A DNA stretch of 39,005 bases from an uncultured Bacteroidales bacterium (GTDB lineage Bacteria > Bacteroidota > Bacteroidia > Bacteroidales > Muribaculaceae), in NCBI GenBank assembly GCA_900552315.1, contig URZM01000003.1, forward strand, positions 1 through 39,005, given 5' to 3'. The notes below the pieces were generated by a model. The model was not told the DNA's origin and ran no database searches. It saw only the letters and a list, made by a program, of their open reading frames with translations. The number at the start of each line of letters is the position of its first letter. Positions within the stretch are counted from its first letter, which is position 1. A program made the translations under genes and the position numbers. Below, piece after piece: positions 26,392 through 33,851 of this stretch.

Positions 26392-27788
26392 TCATGATTC
26401 ATGAATCACAAGCTCTTTTCCCTGTTTCGCGGCCTTATTCCGGTTTTCACGGGTCAGTTTCTGGTACACCGAGGGCGTGATGCCCGTGATTTTCTTGAAC
26501 ACCGTGGTGAACGTGGCGCTCGACCTGAACCCCACGCTCTCCCCTATGCCGTTCATGGAGTATTGCCCGAAACCCTCCCTGTCCGCCAGACGCTCACACG
26601 CGAGATTGATCCTGTACTCATTCACTGCACATCATACAGTTTCCTGTAACTGTCCCCCAGACGCCGCTTCTGCCTGTAGAAATAAAACAGCAGGAACAAA
26701 GCCAAGGCAGCAGCCCCCCAACACGCTCCACAACACCACCCTCTGGCGGCTCACAAGCATCGCGCTCCGGGCCTTCTCATCATTCAGCTCCGCTATCTCC
26801 CGCTCCGTCTACTCCATCTCATACAGGAACTGCTGGTTCTTGGCCATGTCGAACTGCCGCTGGTTATAGATGCGGTCCTTAAGCTCCAGATAGCGGTCCT
26901 TAAGCTCCGACGCCTTGGCATGGTTCCCCTGGCTGTCATACAACGAATACAGCATCTTCAACGATTCCGTATACTGGTACAGGATTCCGTTGGCCTGCGC
27001 CACATCCTTGCAGCGGGACAGATAATACATGGCCGAATCCTGATTATAAATACACCCTATCTCACCGTAAGCCGAACACTCATAGCGCGCCGGAAGCCCC
27101 TTCCCGGACGACAGACGGGCAAGCTCCTTGAACTTCGCCACCGACTCCCCGTACCGCCCCTCATGCCTCGACAAGAGAGCCGGTATATAGCTGTCCATGT
27201 ACACGCTCTCGTCCGTCTCCACATGGGCTTCCCCCTGCGACTCTTCAAAATAACGCCGGGCGCCCCCCCACATCGCCCAGACTGATGCACACGCCTACAA
27301 GGTTCTGAAGCAACTTATAGGCTGTCTCGCTGTCCTTGACACGGCACGCCTCCTCAAGCCCGGACAGATACAGGCTTTTACCCTTCTCGAAATCCTGGAA
27401 CATATTGTACACGTTCCCCATGTTCTTGTACAGCACGGCGAGATATGGATGCCCATTGGCAGCCTCGCTCAATTTCAATGCCGTGACATAATACCTCAAG
27501 GCATACGAATAGTTTCCCTTCCCGTAATGGATGTCGCCCGCGCTCAGGTTGGCCTTCACACGGTTTCTCAATTCATCGCCATCCGAGCCCTCGCTCGGGC
27601 GCGAAGCCACCACCATATACAGCACCATGGCCTCCTCATCTCGGCCCTCTTCGATGAACGAGTCTGCCGTCCCTATCACATAATCCGAGGTCCCCCCGGA
27701 ACTCTTAATTCATCATACTTGCCCGGAGCGCAATATACGGTAAACACGGTCAACAGCGCTAAAAAAAGCTCAGGAATCTTGGAGTCAT
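26392..27788 (-). pseudogene. Broken TPR sensor / AraC-type transcription regulator
   Basis: Reading the minus strand from the ATG at 27788 and switching frames gives: a signal/lipoprotein-like start (FLALLTVFTVYCAPGKYDEL); TPR repeats (27679-27245, then 27270-26809, for example YLAVLYKNMGNVYNMFQDFE); a coiled segment and a transmembrane stretch (VVLWSVLGG, LFLLFYFYRQKRRLGDSY); and an AraC-type helix-turn-helix (26625-26392, ending in FKKITGITPSVYQKL). Lesions are a T7 tract (27767-27761), a G6 tract (27697-27692), a G7 tract (27269-27263), an in-frame TAG (26808-26806), and shifts near 26707 and 26625. Intact relatives are membrane-anchored TPR-HTH regulators of Bacteroidales. The several homopolymer changes could partly be sequencing error, but the TAG and the later shifts favour real decay. 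Confidence 0.75.
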
Positions 27789-27811
27789 GGTTTGGTCTCA
27801 ATTTGATGCTG

Positions 27812-27842
27812 CAAAAATAAATAAAAACGAAAAACGACCGAA
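27812..27842 (-). promoter_or_regulatory. Relic promoter of the TPR/AraC pseudogene
   Basis: The minus strand has TATTTTTG at 27819-27812 (fits TAnnTTTG) and, 19 bases upstream, TTCG at 27842-27839 (three of four bases of the -33 box). It is 24 bases from the pseudogene ATG. Confidence 0.35.
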
Positions 27843-28134
27843 CCTACAACACCCGACCAATTTTTAACACCCCCCTCACCCTTCCTGCAGACTCTACCCC
27901 TCCTCATGTTTCCGACCCAGGCAAAAATGATGACAGGGTGTCGCATACCATGGACCGAGAGACGTCAACAGGCACACGCGTCAGACATATTCGCCTGGCA
28001 ATAAATGCGTCACACGGTGCTATTAAGACTCGTCCCTGCAATGTGTCGGGGTTTGCGACACCCTTCCCAATATCGATTCCGACGCCAATGACTGGCAGCT
28101 CGGACACACCTCAAAAACCACGCTTGAGGCGCTG
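27843..28134. other. Non-coding stretch with a widely spaced inverted repeat
   Basis: GGGTGTCGCA at 27936-27945 and TGCGACACCC at 28054-28063 form a perfect ten-base inverted repeat enclosing about 108 bases. Within it, CTGGCAATAAATGCGTCA resembles CTGGCAATCAACGAAATG in the palindromic repeat near 24212, so the two may be diverged copies of one dispersed element. A weak CCTCAA/TTGAGG hairpin (minus strand, 28129-28109) follows the 28135 gene. No gene is supported here. Confidence 0.35.
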
Positions 28135-28530
28135 TCACTCCATCGCGCTCACCTCAAACTCAAGGCGCTTGCCCGCCGGCGAGATCCAAGTGCCGCTATA
28201 GCCATAGCTATGAACGCCCATGCTCGAACCCATCCACAGCGTGCCTACGAACTTGCCCGTCTGCTGGCCCTTTACCTTCTCCACGAGCACCGTACCCTCC
28301 TCGTCAAACATCGCACCCTTGCCGCTGAGCGTGATCTTAGACTTTGGGCCCTTGCTCGCATAATAATACCAGCCCCCCACCTGACCCGTATCATCATTGA
28401 CGTCCAGCTTCATCTTCACCTTGTACTTTCCAACCGTGCCTTCCATCAGAGGAGTCGTCCAACCATACGCGCACAGGCCACTCAGCAAAATCGTCATTAC
28501 CATGACGGACATAGAAACTAATCTCTTCAT
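28135..28530 (-). CDS. Small exported protein of unknown function
   Basis: A 131-residue protein with a clear signal peptide (MKRLVSMSVMVMTILLSGLCAYG). The mature part of about 108 residues is predicted to be all beta, with repeated Gly-Tyr/Trp strands: GTVGKYKVKMKLDV, GGWYYYASKG, ITLSGKGAMFDEEGTVLVEK and SGTWISPAGKRLEFEV. Small periplasmic proteins of this kind (GxYYY… LxGx… GTWxSPxGK) are frequent in Bacteroidales, with no function I can name. It is a lone gene between a pseudogene and the ribosomal operon. Confidence 0.65.
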   Translation of the reverse strand: MKRLVSMSVMVMTILLSGLCAYGWTTPLMEGTVGKYKVKMKLDVNDDTGQVGGWYYYASKGPKSKITLSGKGAMFDEEGTVLVEKVKGQQTGKFVGTLWMGSSMGVHSYGYSGTWISPAGKRLEFEVSAME

Positions 28531-28552
28531 ATCTCAAAATATTATTCAGCGA

Positions 28553-28560
28553 CAAATTTA
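28553..28560 (-). promoter_or_regulatory. -7 box upstream of the small exported protein gene
   Basis: TAAATTTG on the minus strand (28560-28553) fits the Bacteroidota -7 element, 22 bases before the ATG. The expected -33 position does not read TTTG, so the promoter is tentative. Confidence 0.35.
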
Positions 28561-28856
28561 CTGAAAAAAAACATCACGCACCCCATTGACTCCGAATTTG
28601 AACAAAAAAGAACAAACCAGTGTCAGCCCCACCGCGTCAAACACAGTCAGCCAGCCACGCCGCCCGGCAGGGCACTCCCTCATATCGTCTTCAGGGGCAC
28701 ATTGCCTTCATGCCAACCTCACTGCTCGCCGACCATAGTGTAAATGCGTGCGGACATTGCGATCAGACCCCCTTCCCGGCCTATGCCTCTACTTGACGGC
28801 TCGGCCACCTGCACCCAAACTGAATATTCCTGCCCTTGAGCGCAAGGTCCACATAC
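28561..28856. other. Intergenic stretch without a recognised feature
   Basis: Between the start of the small exported protein gene and the ribosomal operon terminators I find no supported gene, RNA or strong repeat. The short open frames here have no recognisable protein character. Confidence 0.5.
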
Positions 28857-28879
28857 AAAAACGCTGAGAAAAACAGCGT
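28857..28879 (-). terminator. Second intrinsic terminator of the ribosomal operon
   Basis: On the minus strand, ACGCTG (28879-28874) and CAGCGT (28866-28861) form a six-base stem with loop TTTTTCT, followed by TTTTG. It lies beyond the stronger hairpin at 28914-28948 and would be a back-up terminator. Confidence 0.55.
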
Positions 28880-28913
28880 GACTCGACCATATCCCGCGTA
28901 AAGAAGACACACA

Positions 28914-28948
28914 GAAGACCGCCTGCCCTCACAGGGCAAGCGGTCTTC
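28914..28948 (-). terminator. Main terminator of the spc/alpha operon
   Basis: A 16-base inverted repeat with one mismatch (28914-28929 with 28933-28948, three-base loop) starts 20 bases after the rplQ stop. On the minus strand it is followed by a T-rich but interrupted tract. Confidence 0.75.
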
Positions 28949-28968
28949 CATATGCGTAGGTCTCTGTA

Positions 28969-29448
28969 TTACTCTGCCTTTGCCTCCTCTGCTGCGGGAG
29001 CGGCGGCCTCGGCTGCGGGAGCAGCCTTCTTCGAGCGTGAGCGACGCGTGCGGGTCGTCTTCTTCTCCTCCTTGGATTTCAGCATCGCCTCGTTGAAATC
29101 CACCAGCTCGATAAAGCACATCTCCGCGTTGTCTCCCAGACGGTGGCCAGTCTTCAGGATGCGCGTGTAGCCCCCCGGACGGTCGGCTATCTTGTCAGCT
29201 ATCACGCCGAACAGCTCCTTGATAGCCTCCTTGTTCTGAAGGTGGGAGAATACCAGACGGCGATTGGCCATATCATCCTTCTTGGCCCGGTTGATGAGAG
29301 GCTCGGCGTAGATACGGAGTGCCTTTGCCTTGGCCAAGGTGGTGTTGATTCTCTTGTGCATGATCAGCGATATGGTCATGTTAGAGAGAAGCGCGTCGCG
29401 GTGAGCCTTCTTTCTGCCGAGATGGTTGAATTTTTTATTGTGTCTCAT
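28969..29448 (-). CDS. rplQ: 50S ribosomal protein L17
   Basis: 159 residues beginning MRHNKKFNHLGRKKAHRDAL, the standard L17 start. The conserved core ends near residue 118 (RLGDNAEMCFIELVDFN). It carries a Lys/Ala/Glu-rich tail of about 35 residues (RTRRSRSKKAAPAAEAAAP), a length variation seen in Bacteroidota L17. It is the last gene of the operon, 12 bases after rpoA and just before the terminators. L17 sits near the peptide exit tunnel of the large subunit. Confidence 0.97.
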   Translation of the reverse strand: MRHNKKFNHLGRKKAHRDALLSNMTISLIMHKRINTTLAKAKALRIYAEPLINRAKKDDMANRRLVFSHLQNKEAIKELFGVIADKIADRPGGYTRILKTGHRLGDNAEMCFIELVDFNEAMLKSKEEKKTTRTRRSRSKKAAPAAEAAAPAAEEAKAE

Positions 29449-29460
29449 CGTTATACTTCG

Positions 29461-30459
29461 TTAATCTTTATCTAATTTGTATTTTGAAATGTCCATACCG
29501 AAAGACAGGTTGAGACCCGCGAGCAGGTCGTCAAGCTCGGTGAGACTCTTCTTGCCGAAATTCCGGAATTTCAGCAAGTCAGTCTTGTTGAAGCCGACGA
29601 GATCGCCGAGAGTCTCCACCTCGGCGCTCTTGAGGCAGTTGAGGGCACGGACAGAGAGGTCCATGTCCGAGAGCTTCGTCTTCAGAAGCTGGCGCATGTG
29701 GAGCACCTCCTCGTCAAACTCCTCGCCGCCCTCTTCCTGAGGCGTCTCAAGCGTGATTTTCTCATCCGAGAAAAGCATGAAATGATAAATCAGGATTTTC
29801 GATGCCTCCTTCAAGGCGCCTTCCGGTGAAATAGAGCCATCAGTGGTGACTTCGATGGTCAGCTTCTCATAGTCCGTCTTCTGCTCCACTCGATAGTTCT
29901 CCACCGCATATTTGACGTTGACTATCGGGGTGTAGATAGAGTCTATGGCTATGACATTGAGCTCTGAGGTGCCGATCATCTCGCGGTTCTCATCGGCGGG
30001 AACCCAGCCGCGACCCCTGTTGACCGTGAACTCCATGGTGAAACCCTGCTCGGGATCCAGATGGCAGATCACAAGATCCGGGTTCAGCACCTCGAAGCCT
30101 GTTAAAACCTTACCCAAGTCTCCGGCCTTGAACACATCTTGTCCCGACACGGTGACCGTGACAGTCTCCGTCTCAGTGTCTTCCACCACCTGTTTGAAGC
30201 GCACCTTCTTGAGATTCAAGATTATGTTGGTCACATCCTCCTTGACTCCGGGGATGGTGCCCAACTCATGCGCGACACCGTCTATACGGATAGAGCAGAT
30301 GGCAAAACCGCCGAGCGAGGAAAGCAATATCCTGCGCAAAGCGTTGCCTACCGTCTGACCGTAGCCCGGCTCCAGGGGTTTGAACTCAAACTTCCCGAAG
30401 GAGTCGGTGGCTTCCAACATGATTACTTTGTCGGGTTTCTGAAATGCTAAAATAGCCAT
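29461..30459 (-). CDS. rpoA: RNA polymerase alpha subunit
   Basis: 332 residues. The N-terminal dimerisation domain (about 1-230) includes EPGYGQTVGNALRRILLSS. The C-terminal domain (about 255-320) has the helix-hairpin-helix pattern SVRALNCLKSAEVETLGDL and LLKFRNFGKKSLTELDDLL, which in other bacteria contacts UP-element DNA and activators. Normal length, no anomalies. It lies between rpsD and rplQ, as in the alpha operon. Confidence 0.98.
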   Translation of the reverse strand: MAILAFQKPDKVIMLEATDSFGKFEFKPLEPGYGQTVGNALRRILLSSLGGFAICSIRIDGVAHELGTIPGVKEDVTNIILNLKKVRFKQVVEDTETETVTVTVSGQDVFKAGDLGKVLTGFEVLNPDLVICHLDPEQGFTMEFTVNRGRGWVPADENREMIGTSELNVIAIDSIYTPIVNVKYAVENYRVEQKTDYEKLTIEVTTDGSISPEGALKEASKILIYHFMLFSDEKITLETPQEEGGEEFDEEVLHMRQLLKTKLSDMDLSVRALNCLKSAEVETLGDLVGFNKTDLLKFRNFGKKSLTELDDLLAGLNLSFGMDISKYKLDKD

Positions 30460-30476
30460 GGGTCTCTATTTAATTA

Positions 30477-31082
30477 TTATTTAGAATACAACTCAACAAT
30501 CAACTGCTCCTTGATGGTCTCGGGGATATCCTCTCGCTGAGGCATGTGGAGGAACTTGCCGCCCTTGATGCTCTCCTCCCACTCTATCCAAGGATACTTG
30601 CTGTGGTTGAAGCCGCTCAGGCTGTCGGCAATCACCTCCAGGGACTTGCTCTTCTCGCGCACGGCGACTACATCGCCGGCCTTGACCTGGTACGAAGGGA
30701 TATTGACCACCTTGCCGTTGACCGTGATATGCTTGTGAAGCACCACCTGACGCGCGGCGGGACGGCTGGGGGCTATGCCCAGACGGTACACCACGTTGTC
30801 CAGACGGCTCTCCAGAAGCTGCAGAAGCACCTCGCCGGTGATGCCTTTTGTGCGCGCTGCCTTGTCGAACATGTTGCGGAACTGACGCTCCAGCACTCCG
30901 TATGTATATTTGGCTTTCTGCTTCTCGCGCAGCTGCATGCCATACTCCGATGTCTTGCGACGACGGTTCTGGCCATGCTGTCCTGGGGGATAGTTCTTCT
31001 TTGCCAGAACTTTATCCTCACCAAAAATTGCCTCGCCGAACTTGCGGGCTATCTTAGTCTTAGGGCCTGTATATCTTGCCAT
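30477..31082 (-). CDS. rpsD: 30S ribosomal protein S4
   Basis: 201 residues starting MARYTGPKTKIARKFGEAIF. It has the S4 RNA-binding domain at about 92-155 (SRLDNVVYRLGIAPSRPAAR, then GDVVAVREKS) and no zinc-binding cysteines in the N-terminal part (C-minus type). It is separated from rpsK by an unusually long 266-base spacer. S4 binds 16S rRNA early in assembly and in other bacteria is the repressor of its own operon. Confidence 0.98.
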   Translation of the reverse strand: MARYTGPKTKIARKFGEAIFGEDKVLAKKNYPPGQHGQNRRRKTSEYGMQLREKQKAKYTYGVLERQFRNMFDKAARTKGITGEVLLQLLESRLDNVVYRLGIAPSRPAARQVVLHKHITVNGKVVNIPSYQVKAGDVVAVREKSKSLEVIADSLSGFNHSKYPWIEWEESIKGGKFLHMPQREDIPETIKEQLIVELYSK

Positions 31083-31348
31083 TGCTAAAGTTTGCTTTTA
31101 ATTAAAGTCTTTCGCCGCTCCTTAGCGCAGCCGCGACCTCCGAGAGAAAGTGCTGAGTGGAGGTCTATTCGCATTCAGAGCGACATGGGTTGAGTGTTTT
31201 AGGATTGTTGTGTCAGGAAGCCTCCGGCCCGGAGAGCCTGGCCGGCCTGAACCGGACCCGGCTGTCATACGGCATGCCTTCGCTCGGCACGCCGCCCCGA
31301 CAGGCCAAGGCGCCTGATGGAAGATTGCTGTCCCGCTCCGTGCAGATA
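31083..31348 (-). other. 266-base spacer between rpsK and rpsD
   Basis: No gene. On the minus strand it contains several potential hairpins, including CTCCGG-G-CCGGAG near 31220-31235, ACCTCC/GGAGGT flanking a 19-base loop near 31136-31170, and GGC-rich arms near 31270-31310. Its position directly upstream of rpsD would suit a leader for S4 feedback control, but no known S4 leader motif is recognised. Confidence 0.35.
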
Positions 31349-31738
31349 TTACACTCTTCTTCTCTTGGGAGGACGGCAACCGTTGTGGGGCAGCGGGGTC
31401 ACGTCTATGATCTCCACCACCTCGATGCCTGCGCCGTGGATGGTGCGGATAGCGGACTCGCGGCCATTGCCGGGACCTTTGACATAGGCCTTCACTTTAC
31501 GGAGACCCAGGTCGTATGCGACCTTGGCGCAATCCTGCGCCGCCATCTGGGCTGCATAGGGGGTGTTCTTCTTGGATCCGCGGAAACCCATCTTGCCTGC
31601 GGATGACCAAGAAATCACCTGACCCTCGCCGTTTGTCAAGCATACGATGATGTTGTTGAAAGAGGAGTGAACGTGAAGCTGACCCATTGCGTCGACCTTG
31701 ACATTTCTCTTCTTCGCTGCGACTGTCTTCTTTGCCAT
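31349..31738 (-). CDS. rpsK: 30S ribosomal protein S11
   Basis: 129 residues, MAKKTVAAKKRNVKVDAMGQ at the start and the hallmark C-terminal stretch IIDVTPLPHNGCRPPKRRRV. Normal length. It follows rpsM by nine bases. S11 forms part of the platform of the small subunit. Confidence 0.98.
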   Translation of the reverse strand: MAKKTVAAKKRNVKVDAMGQLHVHSSFNNIIVCLTNGEGQVISWSSAGKMGFRGSKKNTPYAAQMAAQDCAKVAYDLGLRKVKAYVKGPGNGRESAIRTIHGAGIEVVEIIDVTPLPHNGCRPPKRRRV

Positions 31739-31747
31739 ACTTTAATT

Positions 31748-32128
31748 TTATTTAGTAGCTTTCTTCTTGTTAGCGACTGTTTTCTTACGGCCCTTGCGTG
31801 TGCGGGCATTGTTCTTGGTGCTCTGTCCGCGGACCGGGAGGCCGATGCGGTGACGGATGCCGCGATAGCAGCCAATATCCATGAGGCGCTTGATGTTGAG
31901 CTGGATCTCGCTGCGGAGGTCGCCCTCCACCTTGTACTCCGCCTGGATCACCTCACGCACGGCGGCTGCCTGTGCGTCCGTCCAGTCCTGAACTTTGATG
32001 TCGCGGTCAACACCGGCCTTCGCCAGGATGGTGTTGGCTGCGCTGCGGCCTATGCCGTAGATGTAAGTCAAGGCGATCTCGCCTCTCTTGTTTTGCGGCA
32101 AATCAACGCCGACAATTCTTACTGCCAT
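31748..32128 (-). CDS. rpsM: 30S ribosomal protein S13
   Basis: 126 residues starting MAVRIVGVDLPQNKRGEIAL, with the helix-two-turn-helix region (YIYGIGRSAANTILAKAG) and the basic C-terminal tail GIRHRIGLPVRGQSTKNNAR. Its ATG is about 20 bases after a -7 promoter box, so it may head a separate rpsM-rpsK-rpsD-rpoA-rplQ transcript as well as being read from upstream. Confidence 0.98.
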   Translation of the reverse strand: MAVRIVGVDLPQNKRGEIALTYIYGIGRSAANTILAKAGVDRDIKVQDWTDAQAAAVREVIQAEYKVEGDLRSEIQLNIKRLMDIGCYRGIRHRIGLPVRGQSTKNNARTRKGRKKTVANKKKATK

Positions 32129-32409
32129 ATACTTAGCTTGTTTTAATTTGCAAAGTTAATAAAATTTTTGAAGTTATCAGCGCGGTTGTTCCGTGGATGT
32201 CCCTGATTCTCCGGCAGGGCTGTAGCTTGCCGACTCGCGTTTTAACGCCTGACGGCGCCCTCATGCCCCTTTCCGGCTCGAAACCGGACACGCCGGACAC
32301 TGCTGATGCGCTCTAAGTCCTTCTTTTACATCCAAATGTCAATATTCGCCATCTAAGGCAGGATTAGCTCTTTTTAAGGCAAATTAATACACCGGGATGA
32401 GCAGAACCA
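32129..32409 (-). other. 281-base spacer between rpmJ and rpsM
   Basis: No gene is supported. It holds the -7 box at 32151-32158 and small GC-rich inverted repeats such as CCGG-type arms near 32270-32300. It separates the spc-type genes from the alpha-operon genes, the natural place for a promoter. Confidence 0.4.
32151..32158 (-). promoter_or_regulatory. Probable internal promoter (-7 box) before rpsM
   Basis: TAACTTTG on the minus strand (32158-32151), followed by CA, is the same extended -7 sequence as in the ATPase promoter. No TTTG is found at the -33 spacing, so strength is uncertain. It would give a leader of about 15-20 bases for rpsM. Confidence 0.4.
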
Positions 32410-32526
32410 TTAGCCCTGACGCTGCTTGTACTTGGGATTCTTCTTGTTGATGACATAAAGTCTTCCCTTACGGCGTACGATCTTGCTGTCGGGAGTGCGC
32501 TTCTTGACTGAGGCTCTTACTTTCAT
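32410..32526 (-). CDS. rpmJ: 50S ribosomal protein L36 (zinc-free form)
   Basis: 38 residues, MKVRASVKKRTPDSKIVRRK then GRLYVINKKNPKYKQRQG. The length and the KQRQG end are typical of L36. The four zinc ligands of the classic form (CxxC…C…H) are replaced by Thr, Ser, Asn and Tyr, so this is a C-minus L36. It lies between infA and rpsM, the usual place. Confidence 0.95.
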   Translation of the reverse strand: MKVRASVKKRTPDSKIVRRKGRLYVINKKNPKYKQRQG

Positions 32527-32552
32527 TGTTGTTGCTGGGATATTTAGATTGA

Positions 32553-32771
32553 TTATTTGTACCGGAACGAGATACGGCCTTTGCTGAGGTCGTACGGTGA
32601 CATCTCGACCCGCACCTTGTCGCCGGGCAGGATCTTGATGTAGTGCATGCGCATTTTTCCTGAAATATGGGCCGTGATCTCATGGCCGTTCTCCAGTTCG
32701 ACCTTGAACATCGCGTTGGAGAGCGCTTCCAGTATCACGCCGTCTATCTCTATTGCAGCCTGTTTTGCCAT
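32553..32771 (-). CDS. infA: Translation initiation factor IF-1
   Basis: 72 residues starting MAKQAAIEIDGVILEALSNA, a single OB-fold S1 domain with the conserved ENGHEITAHISGKMRMHYIK and the ending SKGRISFRYK. IF-1 binds the A site of the small subunit during initiation. It sits 25 bases after map. Confidence 0.98.
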   Translation of the reverse strand: MAKQAAIEIDGVILEALSNAMFKVELENGHEITAHISGKMRMHYIKILPGDKVRVEMSPYDLSKGRISFRYK

Positions 32772-32796
32772 ATATCTGTTTTAACTTGTTTTTGAA

Positions 32797-33663
32797 TCAC
32801 TGAAGCCGCCCGCCAAGGGATTCTCCTGCTGCGGACACATCCGCGTCGGCCTTCGGCCCTGCGTGCCTGTCTCCGGGCACGGGACATCCTCTTTCCCTGA
32901 GATTGCTCTCTATGAAATCGAACGTGGTGAGCACCCGGGGCATGTCGTCCACCATGGCAAGCGTATGCTCGAAATGGGCGCTGGGCTTGCGGTCACGGGT
33001 GCGGCACTGCCAGCCGTCGCGCTCTATCACGATATTCTTGCTGCCCATGTTCACCATCGGCTCTATGCAGATGCACATGCCGTTGCGGAGTATGGCCCCG
33101 CATCCCCTGCGCCCGTAGTTGGGCACCTCCGGATCCTCGTGCATCTTGCGCCCTATGCCGTGGCCGCACATCTCGCGCACTATGCTGTAGCCGTTGCGCT
33201 CGCAATAGGTCTGCACCGCGTTGGCGATGTCGCCTATCCTGCGTCCCACATGTGCCGCCGCGATGCCCTTGGCGAGGCTTTCCTTGGTCACGGCCAGCAG
33301 GCGCATGACCTCGGGGGCGACCTCTCCGACAGGGAACGTATAGCAGCTGTCGCCGTGATAGCCGTTAAGCTCTACCACGCAATCGGTGCCCACGATGTCG
33401 CCCTCACGAAGCGTGTAGGCTGACGGGAATCCATGTACGACCGTCTCGTTGACCTCTATGCAGAGGGTGCCGGGAAAACCGCCGTAACCCAGACAAGCCG
33501 GGGAGCCGCCGTTGTCGCAGATGAACTCGCGGGCTATGGTGTCGAGCTTCTGCGTGGTGACGCCGGGCTGTACCCATTTGGCCACCTCGCCGAGGGTCTG
33601 GCTGCACAGCAGCGAGGCCGCGCGCACCAATTCGATTTCTTCAGATGTCTTGAGAAAAATCAT
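32797..33663 (-). CDS. map: Methionine aminopeptidase type I with C-terminal extension
   Basis: 288 residues. The five metal ligands are present: Asp in VGTDCVVEL, Asp in GYHGDSCYTF, His in GHGIGRKMHEDP, Glu in CIEPMVN, and Glu in SAHFEHTLA. It removes the N-terminal Met from new proteins. After the normal end (VLTTFDFIESNL) there is an extra tail of about 33 residues rich in Gly, Ala, Asp and Arg (RERGCPVPGDRHAGPKADAD…), so it is longer than the usual 250-265 residues. It lies in the standard secY-map-infA order. Confidence 0.95.
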   Translation of the reverse strand: MIFLKTSEEIELVRAASLLCSQTLGEVAKWVQPGVTTQKLDTIAREFICDNGGSPACLGYGGFPGTLCIEVNETVVHGFPSAYTLREGDIVGTDCVVELNGYHGDSCYTFPVGEVAPEVMRLLAVTKESLAKGIAAAHVGRRIGDIANAVQTYCERNGYSIVREMCGHGIGRKMHEDPEVPNYGRRGCGAILRNGMCICIEPMVNMGSKNIVIERDGWQCRTRDRKPSAHFEHTLAMVDDMPRVLTTFDFIESNLRERGCPVPGDRHAGPKADADVSAAGESLGGRLQ

Positions 33664-33851
33664 CTTTGCTTCGGAAGCCAGCCGTAATTGAGGTAGTCGT
33701 CGGGACGATGCCCGCCTTCAAGGGAGGTTGGTGTGGCTTTGCCTTAGGGCTGTCTTCGTTGATTAAATACTGTATAAGTTCAAGTTTTTGAAAAGCCCGG
33801 AGTGAAGCGCCATGCTCAGATGGGCCGACGTCCCACTCCGGTATGCTGCCG
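33664..33851 (-). other. 188-base spacer between secY and map with a hairpin
   Basis: Ten bases after the secY stop, CCGGAGTG and CACTCCGG (33797-33804 and 33834-33841) can form an eight-base perfect stem with a 29-base loop; on the minus strand it is followed by GCTTTTC. It could be an attenuator or processing site inside the operon. The rest holds no gene. Confidence 0.4.

Noticed and set aside
26181..26402. 73-codon minus-strand frame next to the AraC-type fragment
   Set aside because: The T9SS C-terminus in the same place is read in a different frame and is a far better match to a real protein.
27263..27269. Programmed frameshift or phase-variable G7 tract in the TPR/AraC gene
   Set aside because: Other lesions, including an in-frame TAG and later shifts, mean that correcting this tract alone would not restore the protein.
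27904..28201. Short frames on both strands beside the 28135 gene
   Set aside because: They lie within the inverted-repeat segment, have no protein character, and one overlaps the start of a better-supported gene's 3' end.
28719..29119. Minus-strand frames between the small exported gene and rplQ
   Set aside because: They overlap the ribosomal operon terminators and part of rplQ and have no recognisable domain; one weak stretch (GQEYSVWVQVAEPSS) was not enough to call a remnant.
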